From Artemisia argyi (Eukaryota; Streptophyta; Magnoliopsida; Asterales; Asteraceae), in the NCBI GenBank assembly GCA_030686995.1, contig CM060708.1, positions 180,595,115 to 180,659,114 of the forward strand: a stretch of DNA of 64,000 nt, given 5' to 3'. The translations under genes were made by a program, and so were the position numbers. Below are positions 1 to 12,074 of this stretch, one piece after another (the stretch's first letter is position 1; each line of letters begins with the position of its first letter). The notes beneath the pieces were generated by a model. That model did no database searches, was not told the origin of the DNA, and worked only from the letters and a program-made list of their open reading frames with translations.

Positions 1-3000
1 TTCAAAATGCAAAAGCTCAATGGATATGATCCACTACTGAGCTTCTTATGAGCTTGTGAAAAAGCTTGAATAAAGCAAATAAGTGACAAGCCTTCTAAAT
101 AGAAGCTATCACTTAGCTTTAAAAGGGCTTCTTTTTGGTTTTTCTTTTTATGAAATTAACTAAATACTGATAATATACATATATTAAGAGAACTAAACTT
201 ATAAAACCTATAAATAAGCTGTTTCACAGCTTATGAGTCACACAGTTGAGCTTTTGGGCTCTCAGTGGGCTCATAAGCTTAGAATAAGCTCTAAAAAGTT
301 ATACAAAGGTGAAACTAAGTTATGTGTGTGTATATACAAGTATAATATGTGTGTATGTACATGAATAAGCACTGAGGAGTGCTTATTAGTACAAGCTTAA
401 GGTTTAGACAGTCAAGCCTTTTTGGGCTTGACTTGGATTGAGTGGAGGCTTGTTAAGCCTATATTAAGCTTCATACTATGAAGTAAAAGATAAAATATAT
501 TTAAACAAGTATTATATATATATTTACAAAAGCTTGTGATCAGGGAATCACTTATAAGCTCATAATAAGCAAATAAGCTTTTCCCTGATGCCTCAGTTCC
601 AAACACCCCTGCAACTATATATTTGATCAAATTTAGCTGACGGGTTAAGCTCACAAGACCAAAATAAGAGTTGGGGTGTCAAGCTGAGGTGGTAGGCTTT
701 CCAAAAATCCAAAGCTCATCAATTTTGGTACACAGATGAGCTTTTTAGAAGCTTATGAAAAGGGCTCCATTTCCTGAGTATGGTGTGGTATGATGTTAAG
801 TACTCAGAACATGGGACACACAAAAAGCTACTTGCAGCCCTTGTAAATGAGTTACAAGCTATAAACTAAGCACTGGATCCAAAAGATGGGTTGATAAGCT
901 CCACATGGAACTTGATTTCATCATCTGAATCCAAGGAATAAGCTTTTTGTGAGCTTATGAAAGTGTCTATTTTGGTTAAGAAATACTGAGGACTCAGTAT
1001 TTCTTGTCATGGTGTGATAAGTTAAAGCCACTTGCAGCCTGTGTGAATAAGCTACAAAGTGAGGTTTAAGTATAGGATCATGAAGCTGGGTAGGTAAGCT
1101 TCACATAAAGCTAATTAACTCAGGGTCTAGATCACTAATGAGCTTGTGGTGAGCTTTGTGGAAATGGTGCACTTAACTGAGTTCACAGTTAATTGAGGGA
1201 ATGGGCAAACAAACAAGCTCACACAACTTATCTAAATAAGCTTGAAAGAGCTCAACAAGCACTGAGCAATAAACTTGGATATCTTAGCCTCACATAAGGC
1301 CAATTATCACATGATTAAGCTAAGAGAGGAACTTTTGACAAGCTTGTGAAATCAACTCATCACACTGTTTGCTTCAGTGTGATGAGTGGTGAGTAACAAA
1401 AATGGTGAGGTTGATTTAAGCTATCTAATTAAACTAAGACAGGAAAATGAACTTAAACATAACAAATAAGCCACAAGGGCAACACAAATAAGCCAAGAGC
1501 ACTGATTGGAGTCAAGTCATGGGACTTGGATAAACTCATGAACTTGACAGTCCAATGGTGACACAGGGCAAAAACTAGTACATAAAAGCATAATAAAAAG
1601 CTAGAAATAAGCTGAACTAGAAATTAACAAAAATCATACAACTAGGTATGCTGCTAAACTAAAACATATTAAAAAGACAGTTTCTAAAACTAAGTATTAA
1701 AAGCTACACAAAAATCTAAAGTTTATTCAAAAACAGGTTTAAGAAATTTTTGACTTTTTGAGTTTATGATCAAAGTTGACTTTTATCAACTTTGATCTGA
1801 ATTTAATGACTTATTAAGCTAAAATAAGTTACAAAAACATAAAATAAACATGTAAGAACAACAATTAAATAGATATGGTGAGTTTAGCTTTGCAAATTCA
1901 TACAGTGTTCAAATGAGGACCCAAGAAGTTGATTTTTGACTTTTTAAGTGAATACACAATAGACTTAAGGTTTGTCTGACCCTAAGGAACTCTATGCACC
2001 AAATTCCAACCAAGAATAACAACTTAGACTCAGTTAAGCACCACTGAATCAGTTATACCAAACACACCTTAAATATAATTGATTTAAGCTTTTCATTACA
2101 TAAAACTGTTTATACCAATTTTATCCAATCCAAAGGTTTTCATTGGTTAAATTATGACCTTTTTAAGCTTAAACAAGTTGTCACACAAAGTTTAAACATG
2201 ATTATCAAAAATCAATGTAAAGACAGTCAAAATGCAATTTTGAGCCAAATCACATTTTAAAACCTAAACAACTAATTTAAAGCTATATAAACATAAACTA
2301 ACATCAAATAAACACAGAAACATGAGAATCAACACAGATAAAAGGCTAAAACTAAGAAATGCAAAATTTGGTAAAAATGCTTACATGGTGAGATTGACTG
2401 AGAACCAAAGAACCAAGGAACCAAACCATAACCTATAGTCTCCCATGAGACACTATAACCAATGGCAATCCAAAATGGCCATGCTCCAAGCTGAGATCAT
2501 ACTAGAACAACTATTTTTGATTTTCTTTCTATTTTTCTCTATTTTTTAGTGATTTTTGGTTTTAAAAGCTACAACTGATTAGAGTATCTAAAAGCTTCAA
2601 TAAGCTTTGTCAGGAGCCTACATGACTTAAAGAGTCCATTATAATCAACTATAACAACATGAAATTTAAATGAAATGAATTTAAATGATAACTTAAAAAG
2701 ACATGAAATTATAAAAGGTAACTTGCATTAAACTGAAAAGATGGTGTTCCATTACACTATTTGATGTTCCATTACACTAATAAAGACAGTAAATGACATT
2801 TAATTAAAGAAAGCATGTAAAGATTACACTAAGATTACACTAAGTCTACATGACAATGGCTTAAGGCCAAGGTGAGTATTTCCTCTGCCTTCTCTCTTTC
2901 TTTTATAGCCTTCTTAATGCTTGGTGACCACTCCTATGCTCTGTCTTCATTCATAGCCATTGATATGCTCAATTTGATCTTGGCCGTTTAAATGTACTTT

Positions 3001-4090
3001 TGGCGCCAAAGTCACTCTGACAATTTGAGGCGGTTTGGGTGTAATCAATGCATCTTGTATGCATGTAGAGGTGGAGGGTGAAAGTTAGGAAGCTTTTTGA
3101 GGCTTTGGGACCAAGTATTATTGAAAACAGGGGAAAAGGTGAAGAGTTGGAGTGTGAGATGGTGGGGAAGCATTTATGGTGGAGTGGGAAAGTATTGAGA
3201 GGTGGCAGGGAGTAGGGGTGAGCTGGGGGAGCAAGTGGAGGGGGGAGACAGGTGGTAAAAACCACCTGGTTTGGTGATTACAGGTGTGGAGGTGGAGGGT
3301 GAACAGTAGTAGTGGTTTGGCGGGGTTTGACTATTTGACTGAGGGTTTTATTAATAGGGGAGTGGGCCGGGTATTGGTGTTGGGCTTGATTGGTGGGCTG
3401 GTTTTGTTTTGTGTTTGGATTTGGTTAATAATAAAGGGTCCAGATTGGTTTTTAAGCTTATAAAGCCCAAGGACCAATGTTGTAACTTCTGATTTTTGTG
3501 AAGGACCATTCTTGCCAATATTCCAAACTTCATATGAGGACCAAACCTGCCAAAAGATAATTACACAAGGACCAAAGTTGTATTTATTTAATATTTAAAA
3601 CTTAAAAGGACCTTAAATGTAATTTTTGGATTTTTAGGGACTAATCTTGTAAATTCCCAAAAGTTTATAAAATTGTTCCAAAATGTAAGTTCATGAATAG
3701 TACAAGGGTATATTTTGTAAATTCCAAGTTTTGAATACCCGAGGACTATTTTGCCAATTTTGTAACTTGAGGGGTAAAAATTGCCAGTTTGTGTAAACTT
3801 TAATCCAGGGATGTTTTGTGAACATTTTTGGTTTCCCAAGGACTTAAGTTGACTTTTTGTTCATTTTAAACCTTCAGGGACTAGTTTTGACAAATTGTGA
3901 AACTTGAGGGACTGAAACTGCCAATTATGCAAACTTTGTACGTTTTTCATCTATTTTTGCATATTTTGCATTTGGAACATATAAAACACACTTCTAAGAT
4001 ATTTTAAGTATTATGATGCATATTTGAGTGTTTTTGGATGTTTTGGCAGTTCAGATTGGTATAAAATGATGAGTATTTAGACACTCATCA
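1..4090 (-). repeat. E1 3' LTR, truncated by the window start
   Basis: Nearly identical to 6915-11004. About the last 1.7 kb of the LTR (U5 side) lies left of base 1. The first 1.5 kb is saturated with AATAAGC/AGCTTAT words. Short open frames here (for example 412-654) recur identically at 7326-7568 because the LTR is duplicated; they resemble no protein and are not genes. Positions 4067-4090 form a terminal hairpin: TGATGAGT and ACTCATCA flank 8 bases. Confidence 0.92.
3450..3940. repeat. Degenerate internal tandem repeat in E1 LTR (second copy 10364-10854)
   Basis: Phrases of the type GGACTA..TTTGCCAATT..GTAACTTGAGG recur about eight times with drifting sequence and spacing of roughly 35-65 bp. 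In minus orientation this block lies within the first ~650 bases of the LTR, where U3 enhancers normally lie. No coding potential. The twin block in the other LTR is the same apart from LTR-level differences. Confidence 0.6.
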
Positions 4091-4103
4091 ATCCCCCACA
4101 CTA
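4091..4103 (-). other. E1 polypurine tract
   Basis: On the minus strand TAGTGTGGGGGAT directly abuts the LTR start TGATGAGTG. This is the expected plus-strand priming site and fixes the element orientation. Two similar G-rich tracts lie further upstream at about 4452-4465 and 4576-4588. Confidence 0.85.
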
Positions 4104-4139
4104 AACTATTGCTAGTCCCTAGCAATCTTTTAAGAAAAA

Positions 4140-4380
4140 CTTAATGGATTTGAAAACTTCTTTACCAAAAGCCATCACTTTTGGAATAGCCAGGTGTAAG
4201 AACTGTGGCACACCTGATAACCGTGTGATTTTGAGCAAACCACCAGCTGTCAACGGATTTGATTAGTCTTTACCAAAAGCCGTTTGCTTCTGGACTAGCC
4301 AATCCTTATGTGGGTTAGACATGGTGGACTGATAACCATTTGTTGTATTTAGTGCAAAACACTAATACCAAATGAAAAAA
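4140..4380. repeat. Two tandem ~110-bp units shared with E3 (34740-34985)
   Basis: Each unit carries a core AACGGATTTG (first unit AATGGATTTG), then CTTTACCAAAAGCC, then GGACTAGCC or a variant, then CTGATAACC. The same core occurs twice in Copia element E3 between RNase H and the 3' ORF. Function unknown. It is unusual for a Gypsy-type and a Copia-type element to share it. Confidence 0.6.
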
Positions 4381-4468
4381 TTTTAAATTTTTGGCCATTT
4401 TTGGGGAAAAGGGCATACAAGGGTATAAAAGTGATCAAATTCGCCAGAATTCCCCCCCACACTTATTA

Positions 4469-4490
4469 TGAATATTGTCCTCAATATTCA
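4469..4490 (-). other. Conserved hairpin with AGGA loop (E1)
   Basis: On the minus strand a perfect 9-bp stem (TGAATATTG and CAATATTCA) encloses the loop AGGA, followed by a G-rich tract of the AGTGTGGGGGGG kind. The same architecture with different stem sequence occurs in E6 (42674-42695 and 44262-44283) and E4 (53602-53621). Probably an RNA structure acting in the retroelement life cycle; its exact role is unknown. Confidence 0.75.
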
Positions 4491-5190
4491 AAGCTAAGTG
4501 GGGTAATACAACAATTATTTTATTTTTCTATTTACAATTTTTTCAACGTTTTATAAATCTATGTACGAAATGTGGGGCACACCCCCACACTTAGGTGTTA
4601 GAAAGGGGTAAGAAAAGTGAAAATGATTTGACGAGAAATTGGAGTGGGGTTCACTCACAGAATTATGAAGATATAAGGTAAGGAGATTATCTTTAGTCTT
4701 TTGTATTTTATAATGTTTTTGTATTTTTAGATTTATATATATATGTACAAAATAATGGCTAAAAAGAAAACCTAAATGAGATTATCAATACATGAAACTG
4801 ATTTAAACCTAATCTATCACATTCCAGGAATTATACTAAGCACAGTAAATCCTTTTTTAGTGTAAACATGGTGTTTAGCCAAAATTTAGACCTAGGAATA
4901 TCAAGATTAGGAAAATTGACAGTCAAATGTAAATCAAAGCCCAAAATAGATTTCAACCATAAAATATTTTTGTATTTTATATTGTTTATTGAAAAGAAAT
5001 ATGATACAGTATATAATCACTACCTCCCAGGCTTGTGTCAAGTTTACCACGCAAGCTAATTACTTGTGAATAATTAACTGTAATAAATGTGTCCTGACAG
5101 CCCGGAAGTTGAATGATATAGTATAATATACAAACAAGGATATATATTTCAACAAAATACAAAATACAAGTCATAATACGTAGCACAGCC

Positions 5191-5208
5191 TCCCCGGCAG
5201 CGGCGCCA
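5191..5208 (-). other. E1 primer-binding site (tRNA-Asp type)
   Basis: Minus-strand TGGCGCCGCTGCCGGGGA is complementary to the 3' end of plant tRNA-Asp(GUC) at 17 of 18 positions. It lies 5 nt from the LTR end at 5214. The same 18-mer occurs in E6. Confidence 0.85.
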
Positions 5209-5213
5209 AAATT

Positions 5214-8200
5214 TGATTCCTCCCGGACTACACATCTTTTATTTATAAGCCACCCACTTGTTTATAAAATGGATAACCTAATAATAAAAGTAAACGGGCG
5301 ACAGCCCGGGAGAGAATGCAAGTTTACCAAGGGTTTAAATATCCTTGGATCGTTTATGTCCTGGCGAGGTGTGATATTCTAAATACAATGACTTGTGAAT
5401 TGTTGAAAATAATATTAGTATAGGAAAATAGGGATCTGAATGACTAACACTGAATGTGAATAGTAATAGCTCTGTCACAGCTAGTTCAATTAAGAAACGT
5501 ACAATCAGAAACCTTAACATGACAAAGTATATACAAACGTACGTTTAAGTTTAAATAAACGTAACGTATAAAACAAAACTTTCCCAAAAGAGGGAATTTG
5601 CATGCCTTAACGGCTTAAATGCAAATTAAAATAAAATAACTAACTATATTTACAAAGTATTTAAAATAATATTTACAAGTGTTATATTAATTATTATTAA
5701 TAACTATTTATTTACTATTTATTAATTTACATAAATATAAGAAAATGTAAAATAAACCTAAGAAAATAAAACTAAAACTTAGAAAAAGTTTAAAATAATA
5801 TAAAAGAAATTTTAAAACTAAAAATATATTTATTATACAAGTATACTATTTGTTATTAATTATTAACTATTATTAAACTACTAATTCTATTATTTAATTA
5901 TTATAAATACTAAATTAACAAACAAAAATCTAAAACTTTTTACATAAATCTAATATACTTATAAGAAGCTAAGAAAAATATAAAAACTATATTTTATGTA
6001 CAAAAATAAGAAAACAAAATTAAAAACTATTATTTATTAATTAAACTAATTAAACTAAATTAATTATTATACATACTAAACTTATTCATAAAATTATGAA
6101 ACTTTTTATAAAACTTCCTAATCATCTCAGGAATACATAAAAAATATAAAAAGTTTATAAAAATTATAAATAAACAGTTTTAAAAATTAAATACTTATTC
6201 TATCCTAAAACCTATGTAAATTATATTAATTATTATATATACTAAATGTACAGTAAAAAATGTGAAAAAATTACAGAAACTAAATAATATTATAAAGGGG
6301 CTAGGAAAAATAAGCTTATGGCAACAGCTTATCCCAATAAGCTGCTATAAGCTCAGCAGTTCAAATAAGCCAAAGGGGTCAAAAAGGGTTAAATACATTG
6401 AGGGTGCAAAGCTTAACGGAACTGGTGCCCCAGAGCATTTGGAAGGGGTGTGGGGATTATGCATGCTTACTAGCGAGAGGTCCCAAGTTCGAATCTAACC
6501 CACACCCATTTTTGCAATTCTTTTATTTTTTTAATTTTCTTTTTACAAACCTACTTAACTAATAAAAATATTAAACTTTAATAAACACAACTTTTACAAA
6601 ACTTGGAAATAAGCTCTGTAACAGCTTATTTTCATGACAGTTGGCTTAAAGGCCAAATTTGGACTTTTAATAAACTAAAAGCTACAAACAAGCTACCTAA
6701 AGTTAGATAAACTATAATCTACTAAATTATACCTAAAGTAATATAAATTAACTAAATAAGCTAAGGGAAATAAGCTATAAGCTATAATAAGCATTTCCAC
6801 ATTCACAGCCAACCAAACACCCTTCTCAGTCAACTTTTTAGTCAAAATAAGCTCATGGAATAAGCTTATAAGCTCAAAATGAAAACTGAGATGGAAAGTT
6901 GGGATGTAGGACTTTTCAAAATGCAAAAGCTCAATGGATATGATCCACTACTGAGCTTCTTATGAGCTTGTGAAAAAGCTTGAATAAAGCAAATAAGTGA
7001 CAAGCCTTCTAAATAGAAGCTATCACTTAGCTTTAAAAGGGCTTCTTTTTGGTTTTTCTTTTTATGAAATTAACTAAATACTGATAATATACATATATTA
7101 AGAGAACTAAACTTATAAAACCTATAAATAAGCTGTTTCACAGCTTATGAGTCACACAGTTGAGCTTTTGGGCTCTCAGTGGGCTCATAAGCTTAGAATA
7201 AGCTCTAAAAAGTTATACAAAGGTGAAACTAAGTTATGTGTGTGTATATACAAGTATAATATGTGTGTATGTACATGAATAAGCACTGAGGAGTGCTTAT
7301 TAGTACAAGCTTAAGGTTTAGACAGTCAAGCCTTTTTGGGCTTGACTTGGATTGAGTGGAGGCTTGTTAAGCCTATATTAAGCTTCATACTATGAAGTAA
7401 AAGATAAAATATATTTAAACAAGTATTATATATATATTTACAAAAGCTTGTGATCAGGGAATCACTTATAAGCTCATAATAAGCAAATAAGCTTTTCCCT
7501 GATGCCTCAGTTCCAAACACCCCTGCAACTATATATTTGATCAAATTTAGCTGACGGGTTAAGCTCACAAGACCAAAATAAGAGTTGGGGTGTCAAGCTG
7601 AGGTGGTAGGCTTTCCAAAAATCCAAAGCTCATCAATTTTGGTACACAGATGAGCTTTTTAGAAGCTTATGAAAAGGGCTCCATTTCCTGAGTATGGTGT
7701 GGTATGATGTTAAGTACTCAGAACATGGGACACACAAAAAGCTACTTGCAGCCCTTGTAAATGAGTTACAAGCTATAAACTAAGCACTGGATCCAAAAGA
7801 TGGGTTGATAAGCTCCACATGGAACTTGATTTCATCATCTGAATCCAAGGAATAAGCTTTTTGTGAGCTTATGAAAGTGTCTATTTTGGTTAAGAAATAC
7901 TGAGGACTCAGTATTTCTTGTCATGGTGTGATAAGTTAAAGCCACTTGCAGCCTGTGTGAATAAGCTACAAAGTGAGGTTTAAGTATAGGATCATGAAGC
8001 TGGGTAGGTAAGCTTCACATAAAGCTAATTAACTCAGGGTCTAGATCACTAATGAGCTTGTGGTGAGCTTTGTGGAAATGGTGCACTTAACTGAGTTCAC
8101 AGTTAATTGAGGGAATGGGCAAACAAACAAGCTCACACAACTTATCTAAATAAGCTTGAAAGAGCTCAACAAGCACTGAGCAATAAACTTGGATATCTTA

Positions 8201-11004
8201 GCCTCACATAAGGCCAATTATCACATGATTAAGCTAAGAGAGGAACTTTTGACAAGCTTGTGAAATCAACTCATCACACTGTTTGCTTCAGTGTGATGAG
8301 TGGTGAGTAACAAAAATGGTGAGGTTGATTTAAGCTATCTAATTAAACTAAGACAGGAAAATGAACTTAAACATAACAAATAAGCCACAAGGGCAACACA
8401 AATAAGCCAAGAGCACTGATTGGAGTCAAGTCATGGGACTTGGATAAACTCATGAACTTGACAGTCCAATGGTGACACAGGGCAAAAACTAGTACATAAA
8501 AGCATAATAAAAAGCTAGAAATAAGCTGAACTAGAAATTAACAAAAATCATACAACTAGGTATGCTGCTAAACTAAAACATATTAAAAAGACAGTTTCTA
8601 AAACTAAGTATTAAAAGCTACACAAAAATCTAAAGTTTATTCAAAAACAGGTTTAAGAAATTTTTGACTTTTTGAGTTTATGATCAAAGTTGACTTTTAT
8701 CAACTTTGATCTGAATTTAATGACTTATTAAGCTAAAATAAGTTACAAAAACATAAAATAAACATGTAAGAACAACAATTAAATAGATATGGTGAGTTTA
8801 GCTTTGCAAATTCATACAGTGTTCAAATGAGGACCCAAGAAGTTGATTTTTGACTTTTTAAGTGAATACACAATAGACTTAAGGTTTGTCTGACCCTAAG
8901 GAACTCTATGCACCAAATTCCAACCAAGAATAACAACTTAGACTCAGTTAAGCACCACTGAATCAGTTATACCAAACACACCTTAAATATAATTGATTTA
9001 AGCTTTTCATTACATAAAACTGTTTATACCAATTTTATCCAATCCAAAGGTTTTCATTGGTTAAATTATGACCTTTTTAAGCTTAAACAAGTTGTCACAC
9101 AAAGTTTAAACATGATTATCAAAAATCAATGTAAAGACAGTCAAAATGCAATTTTGAGCCAAATCACATTTTAAAACCTAAACAACTAATTTAAAGCTAT
9201 ATAAACATAAACTAACATCAAATAAACACAGAAACATGAGAATCAACACAGATAAAAGGCTAAAACTAAGAAATGCAAAATTTGGTAAAAATGCTTACAT
9301 GGTGAGATTGACTGAGAACCAAAGAACCAAGGAACCAAACCATAACCTATAGTCTCCCATGAGACACTATAACCAATGGCAATCCAAAATGGCCATGCTC
9401 CAAGCTGAGATCATACTAGAACAACTATTTTTGATTTTCTTTTTATTTTTCTCTATTTTTTAGTGATTTTTGGTTTTAAAAGCTACAACTGATTAGAGTA
9501 TCTAAAAGCTTCAATAAGCTTTGTCAGGAGCCTACATGACTTAAAGAGTCCATTATAATCAACTATAACAACATGAAATTTAAATGAAATGAATTTAAAT
9601 GATAACTTAAAAAGACATGAAATTATAAAAGGTAACTTGCATTAAACTGAAAAGATGGTGTTCCATTACACTATTTGATGTTCCATTACACTAATAAAGA
9701 CAGTAAATGACATTTAATTAAAGAAAGCATGTAAAGATTACACTAAGATTACACTAAGTCTACATGACAATGGCTTAAGGCCAAGGTGAGTATTTCCTCT
9801 GCCTTCTCTCTTTCTTTTATAGCCTTCTTAATGCTTGGTGACCACTCCTATGCTCTGTCTTCATTCATAGCCATTGATATGCTCAATTTGATCTTGGCCG
9901 TTTAAATGTACTTTTGGCGCCAAAGTCACTCTGACAATTTGAGGCGGTTTGGGTGTAATCAATGCATCTTGTATGCATGTAGAGGTGGAGGGTGAAAGTT
10001 AGGAAGCTTTTTGAGGCTTTGGGACCAAGTATTATTGAAAACAGGGGAAAAGGTGAAGAGTTGGAGTGTGAGATGGTGGGGAAGCATTTATGGTGGAGTG
10101 GGAAAGTATTGAGAGGTGGCAGGGAGTAGGGGTGAGCTGGGGGAGCAAGTGGAGGGGGGAGACAGGTGGTAAAAACCACCTGGTTTGGTGATTACAGGTG
10201 TGGAGGTGGAGGGTGAACAGTAGTAGTGGTTTGGCGGGGTTTGACTATTTGACTGAGGGTTTTATTAATAGGGGAGTGGGCCGGGTATTGGTGTTGGGCT
10301 TGATTGGTGGGCTGGTTTTGTTTTGTGTTTGGATTTGGTTAATAATAAAGGGTCCGGATTGGTTTTTAAGCTTATAAAGCCCAAGGACCAATGTTGTAAC
10401 TTCTGATTTTTGTGAAGGACCATTCTTGCCAATATTCCAAACTTCATATGAGGACCAAACCTGCCAAAAGATAATTACACAAGGACCAAAGTTGTATTTA
10501 TTTAATATTTAAAACTTAAAAGGACCTTAAATGTAATTTTTGGATTTTTAGGGACTAATCTTGTAAATTCCCAAAAGTTTATAAAATTGTTCCAAAATGT
10601 AAGTTCATGAATAGTACAAGGGTATATTTTGTAAATTCCAAGTTTTGAATACCCGAGGACTATTTTGCCAATTTTGTAACTTGAGGGGTAAAAATTGCCA
10701 GTTTGTGTAAACTTTAATCCAGGGATGTTTTGTGAACATTTTTGGTTTCCCAAGGACTTAAGTTGACTTTTTGTTCATTTTAAACCTTCAGGGACTAGTT
10801 TTGACAAATTGTGAAACTTGAGGGACTGAAACTGCCAATTATGCAAACTTTGTACGTTTTTCATCTATTTTTGCATATTTTGCATTTGGAACATATAAAA
10901 CACACTTCTAAGATATTTTAAGTATTATGATGCATATTTGAGTGTTTTTGGATGTTTTGGCAGTTCAGATTGGTATAAAATGATGAGTATTTAGACACTC
11001 ATCA
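5214..11004 (-). repeat. E1 5' LTR, complete, 5.8 kb
   Basis: Complete LTR bounded by the PBS at 5208 and the end at 11004, where identity with the left copy stops. At 5791 bp it is far longer than typical plant LTRs. It contains an AT-rich half (5600-6260), a tRNA-like module (6431-6508), a stretch rich in AATAAGC words (6290-8400) and the degenerate tandem block (10364-10854). No ORF in it resembles a known protein. Confidence 0.88.
6431..6508 (+). other. tRNA-like module in the E1 LTR
   Basis: The stretch contains CAGAGCATTTGGAAG, resembling a Pol III A box, and GAGAGGTCCCAAGTTCGAATC, which contains a B-box-like GTTCGAATC. GGGTGTGGG (about 6448-6456) and CCCACACCC (about 6500-6508) could pair as a 9-bp closing stem. 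A similar layout occurs in the E4 LTR at 37811-37880. The T stem is poor, so this is not a functional tRNA gene; it could be a tRNA-derived relic or internal Pol III promoter. Confidence 0.45.
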
Positions 11005-11397
11005 GTTTCCCTAGGCAACTTTCGTATAGCCAACTACAGAGTGCCACGTCGGGGCAACTTTTTTGTATTTTGGGCAACTTGAGGACACTTGTCATCTTTT
11101 GGTTGGCTATACGAAAGTTGCCCAGGGCAACCTTGGCTAAAACGGGAATTTTTCAAAAACGGGCTAAATATGTCTAGATCGTAGGGCAATGGGCCATTTT
11201 GGTAACTTTCCCTAAAATATTCATGCAATCCATTCTATAATTATCTTGAACGCGTCTTCACATTTGATCATAATCTCATAATCAGTACTAACTTTCTGTG
11301 CTGAGCAGTACAAACTTAGTTTGTACTGCAAGTATAAACTTCCAATGGTTTCTTCTTTAAGCTTGACAGTTCCAACTGTTAAATATAATTCCCAATA
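11005..11397 (-). repeat. E3 3' LTR (partial)
   Basis: In minus orientation the LTR starts with TATTGGGAATTA next to a purine tract (11411-11398), probably TGTTGGG mutated. It includes a 21-bp palindrome around 11310-11330 (AGTACAAACT and its complement) and ends where E1 begins. No second copy is in the window, so the right-hand limit is inferred from the PPT and the other limit is unknown. Confidence 0.55.
11009..11127. repeat. 119-bp foldback sequence with 26-bp inverted termini
   Basis: Positions 11009-11034 and 11102-11127 are inverted repeats with a single mismatch (outer part CCCTAGGCAACTTTCG and its complement). Between them GGCAACTT recurs. Transcribed, it would form a 26-bp hairpin with a 67-nt loop. 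It could be a MITE remnant or a hairpin within the E3 LTR. Clear TSDs were not found. Confidence 0.6.
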
Positions 11398-11489
11398 ATC
11401 CTCCCCTAAACTTGTGATTCCTCTTTAAATTCACAAGTTTCTTTAATTATACTTTATTTATTAGGATTAAAGGGAATTCTTCCAAACAC

Positions 11490-11713
11490 TTAACCCCTTT
11501 TTCTCTTCTTGCTTTGTATTTCACTCTCAAACTCATCACATATCTTAGTTATCACTTGACCACTTATACTTAGAATGAGATTTTGAACAACTTCAGTTTC
11601 TTCTTCATATTGAAGCTTTGTAAAAATCATTCTGATCAATACTTCTTTACATAATGGATACTGCAACTCTGCAAGCATAAATAAATCAACTCCACCTTTA
11701 GTTGATAAATGGT
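11490..11713 (-). pseudogene. E3 3' ORF, C-terminal part (beyond E2)
   Basis: The minus-strand frame ending at 11490 reads through 11713 and joins in frame with the 3' ORF at 33513 once E2 and one TSD copy are disregarded. The segment has a conserved VHHLSTKGG-like stretch followed by hydrophobic and acidic residues and ends KKRKRG. It belongs to the extra ORF found downstream of RNase H in many Asteraceae Copia elements. Its function is unknown; it occupies the position of env-like ORFs in the SIRE lineage, but I see no transmembrane segment here. Confidence 0.6.
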
Positions 11714-12074
11714 TGTAGAATACTAACTATATATGAAACATGTTTATCTTGTGATTAGTGAGACGTTGGAATTGAGGAGGGGGAGAGGAAAGAAAGAAAG
11801 AAAGGAACCTTGAGAGAAAAAGAGAAATATTAGATTGAGGTGAATGGAAGGTTCAACCCTCTCCACATGTGGAGAGGGGTATTTATACTTACAATATAAC
11901 GCCCACTCCCGGGCTGTGGATCAGGCATATAGTGGGTGAAGACCCGTCCTTCTTCCACGGTGTTACTTAAACTAAAACCAATTAACTAATAAATAAACTA
12001 ACTACGAGCTAACTTAATGCTATTACAATCATTAGGTGACCGAGACTTTTACAGGAATATTTGTATTCCTAACA
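11714..12074 (-). repeat. E2 3' LTR
   Basis: 361 bp, TG...CA ends, preceded by TSD ATGGT (11709-11713). In minus orientation it has a TATA box (TATAAATA, 11887-11880) followed after one base by a 22-bp perfect palindrome (11878-11857; half-site CCCTCTCCACA). PPT at 12075-12087. Confidence 0.95.

Larger units (their letters stand above)
4091..5213 (-). other. E1 internal region, non-coding, 1.1 kb
   Basis: From right to left it holds the PBS, about 700 bp of AT-rich leader without coding motif, a hairpin with an AGGA loop (4490-4469), a G-rich tract, a tandem pair of about 110-bp units (4140-4380) and the PPT. It looks like the two ends of an Athila-type internal region joined after loss of gag, pol and any env-like ORF. 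Because the element transposed recently, this stretch plus the LTRs should hold every cis signal needed for packaging and reverse transcription. Confidence 0.8.
1..11004 (-). mobile_element. E1: non-coding Athila-type LTR element with giant LTRs (left end outside window)
   Basis: Bases 1-4090 repeat at 6915-11004 with a constant offset of 6914, so both are copies of one LTR. In minus orientation the 5' LTR is 11004 down to 5214, followed by a tRNA-Asp-type PBS (5208-5191), an internal region of only 1.1 kb, a PPT (4103-4091) and the 3' LTR (4090 down past base 1). LTRs begin TGATGAGTG and end AATCA on the minus strand, giving TG...CA ends. No gag, protease, RT or integrase motif is present, so the element is a large non-autonomous derivative (LARD-like) needing enzymes in trans. 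I noticed only two substitutions between the LTR copies (2529/9443 and 3442/10356), pointing to very recent insertion. The left TSD lies outside the window. Confidence 0.9.

Noticed and set aside
412..654. 80-aa minus-strand frame repeated identically at 7326-7568 (and other duplicated small frames, 2969-3839 and 9883-10753)
   Set aside because: Duplication is explained by the E1 LTRs; composition is low-complexity LTR sequence and no domain is recognisable.
11005..11009. TSD for E1 at its right edge
   Set aside because: The left end of E1 is outside the window, so GTTTC cannot be confirmed.
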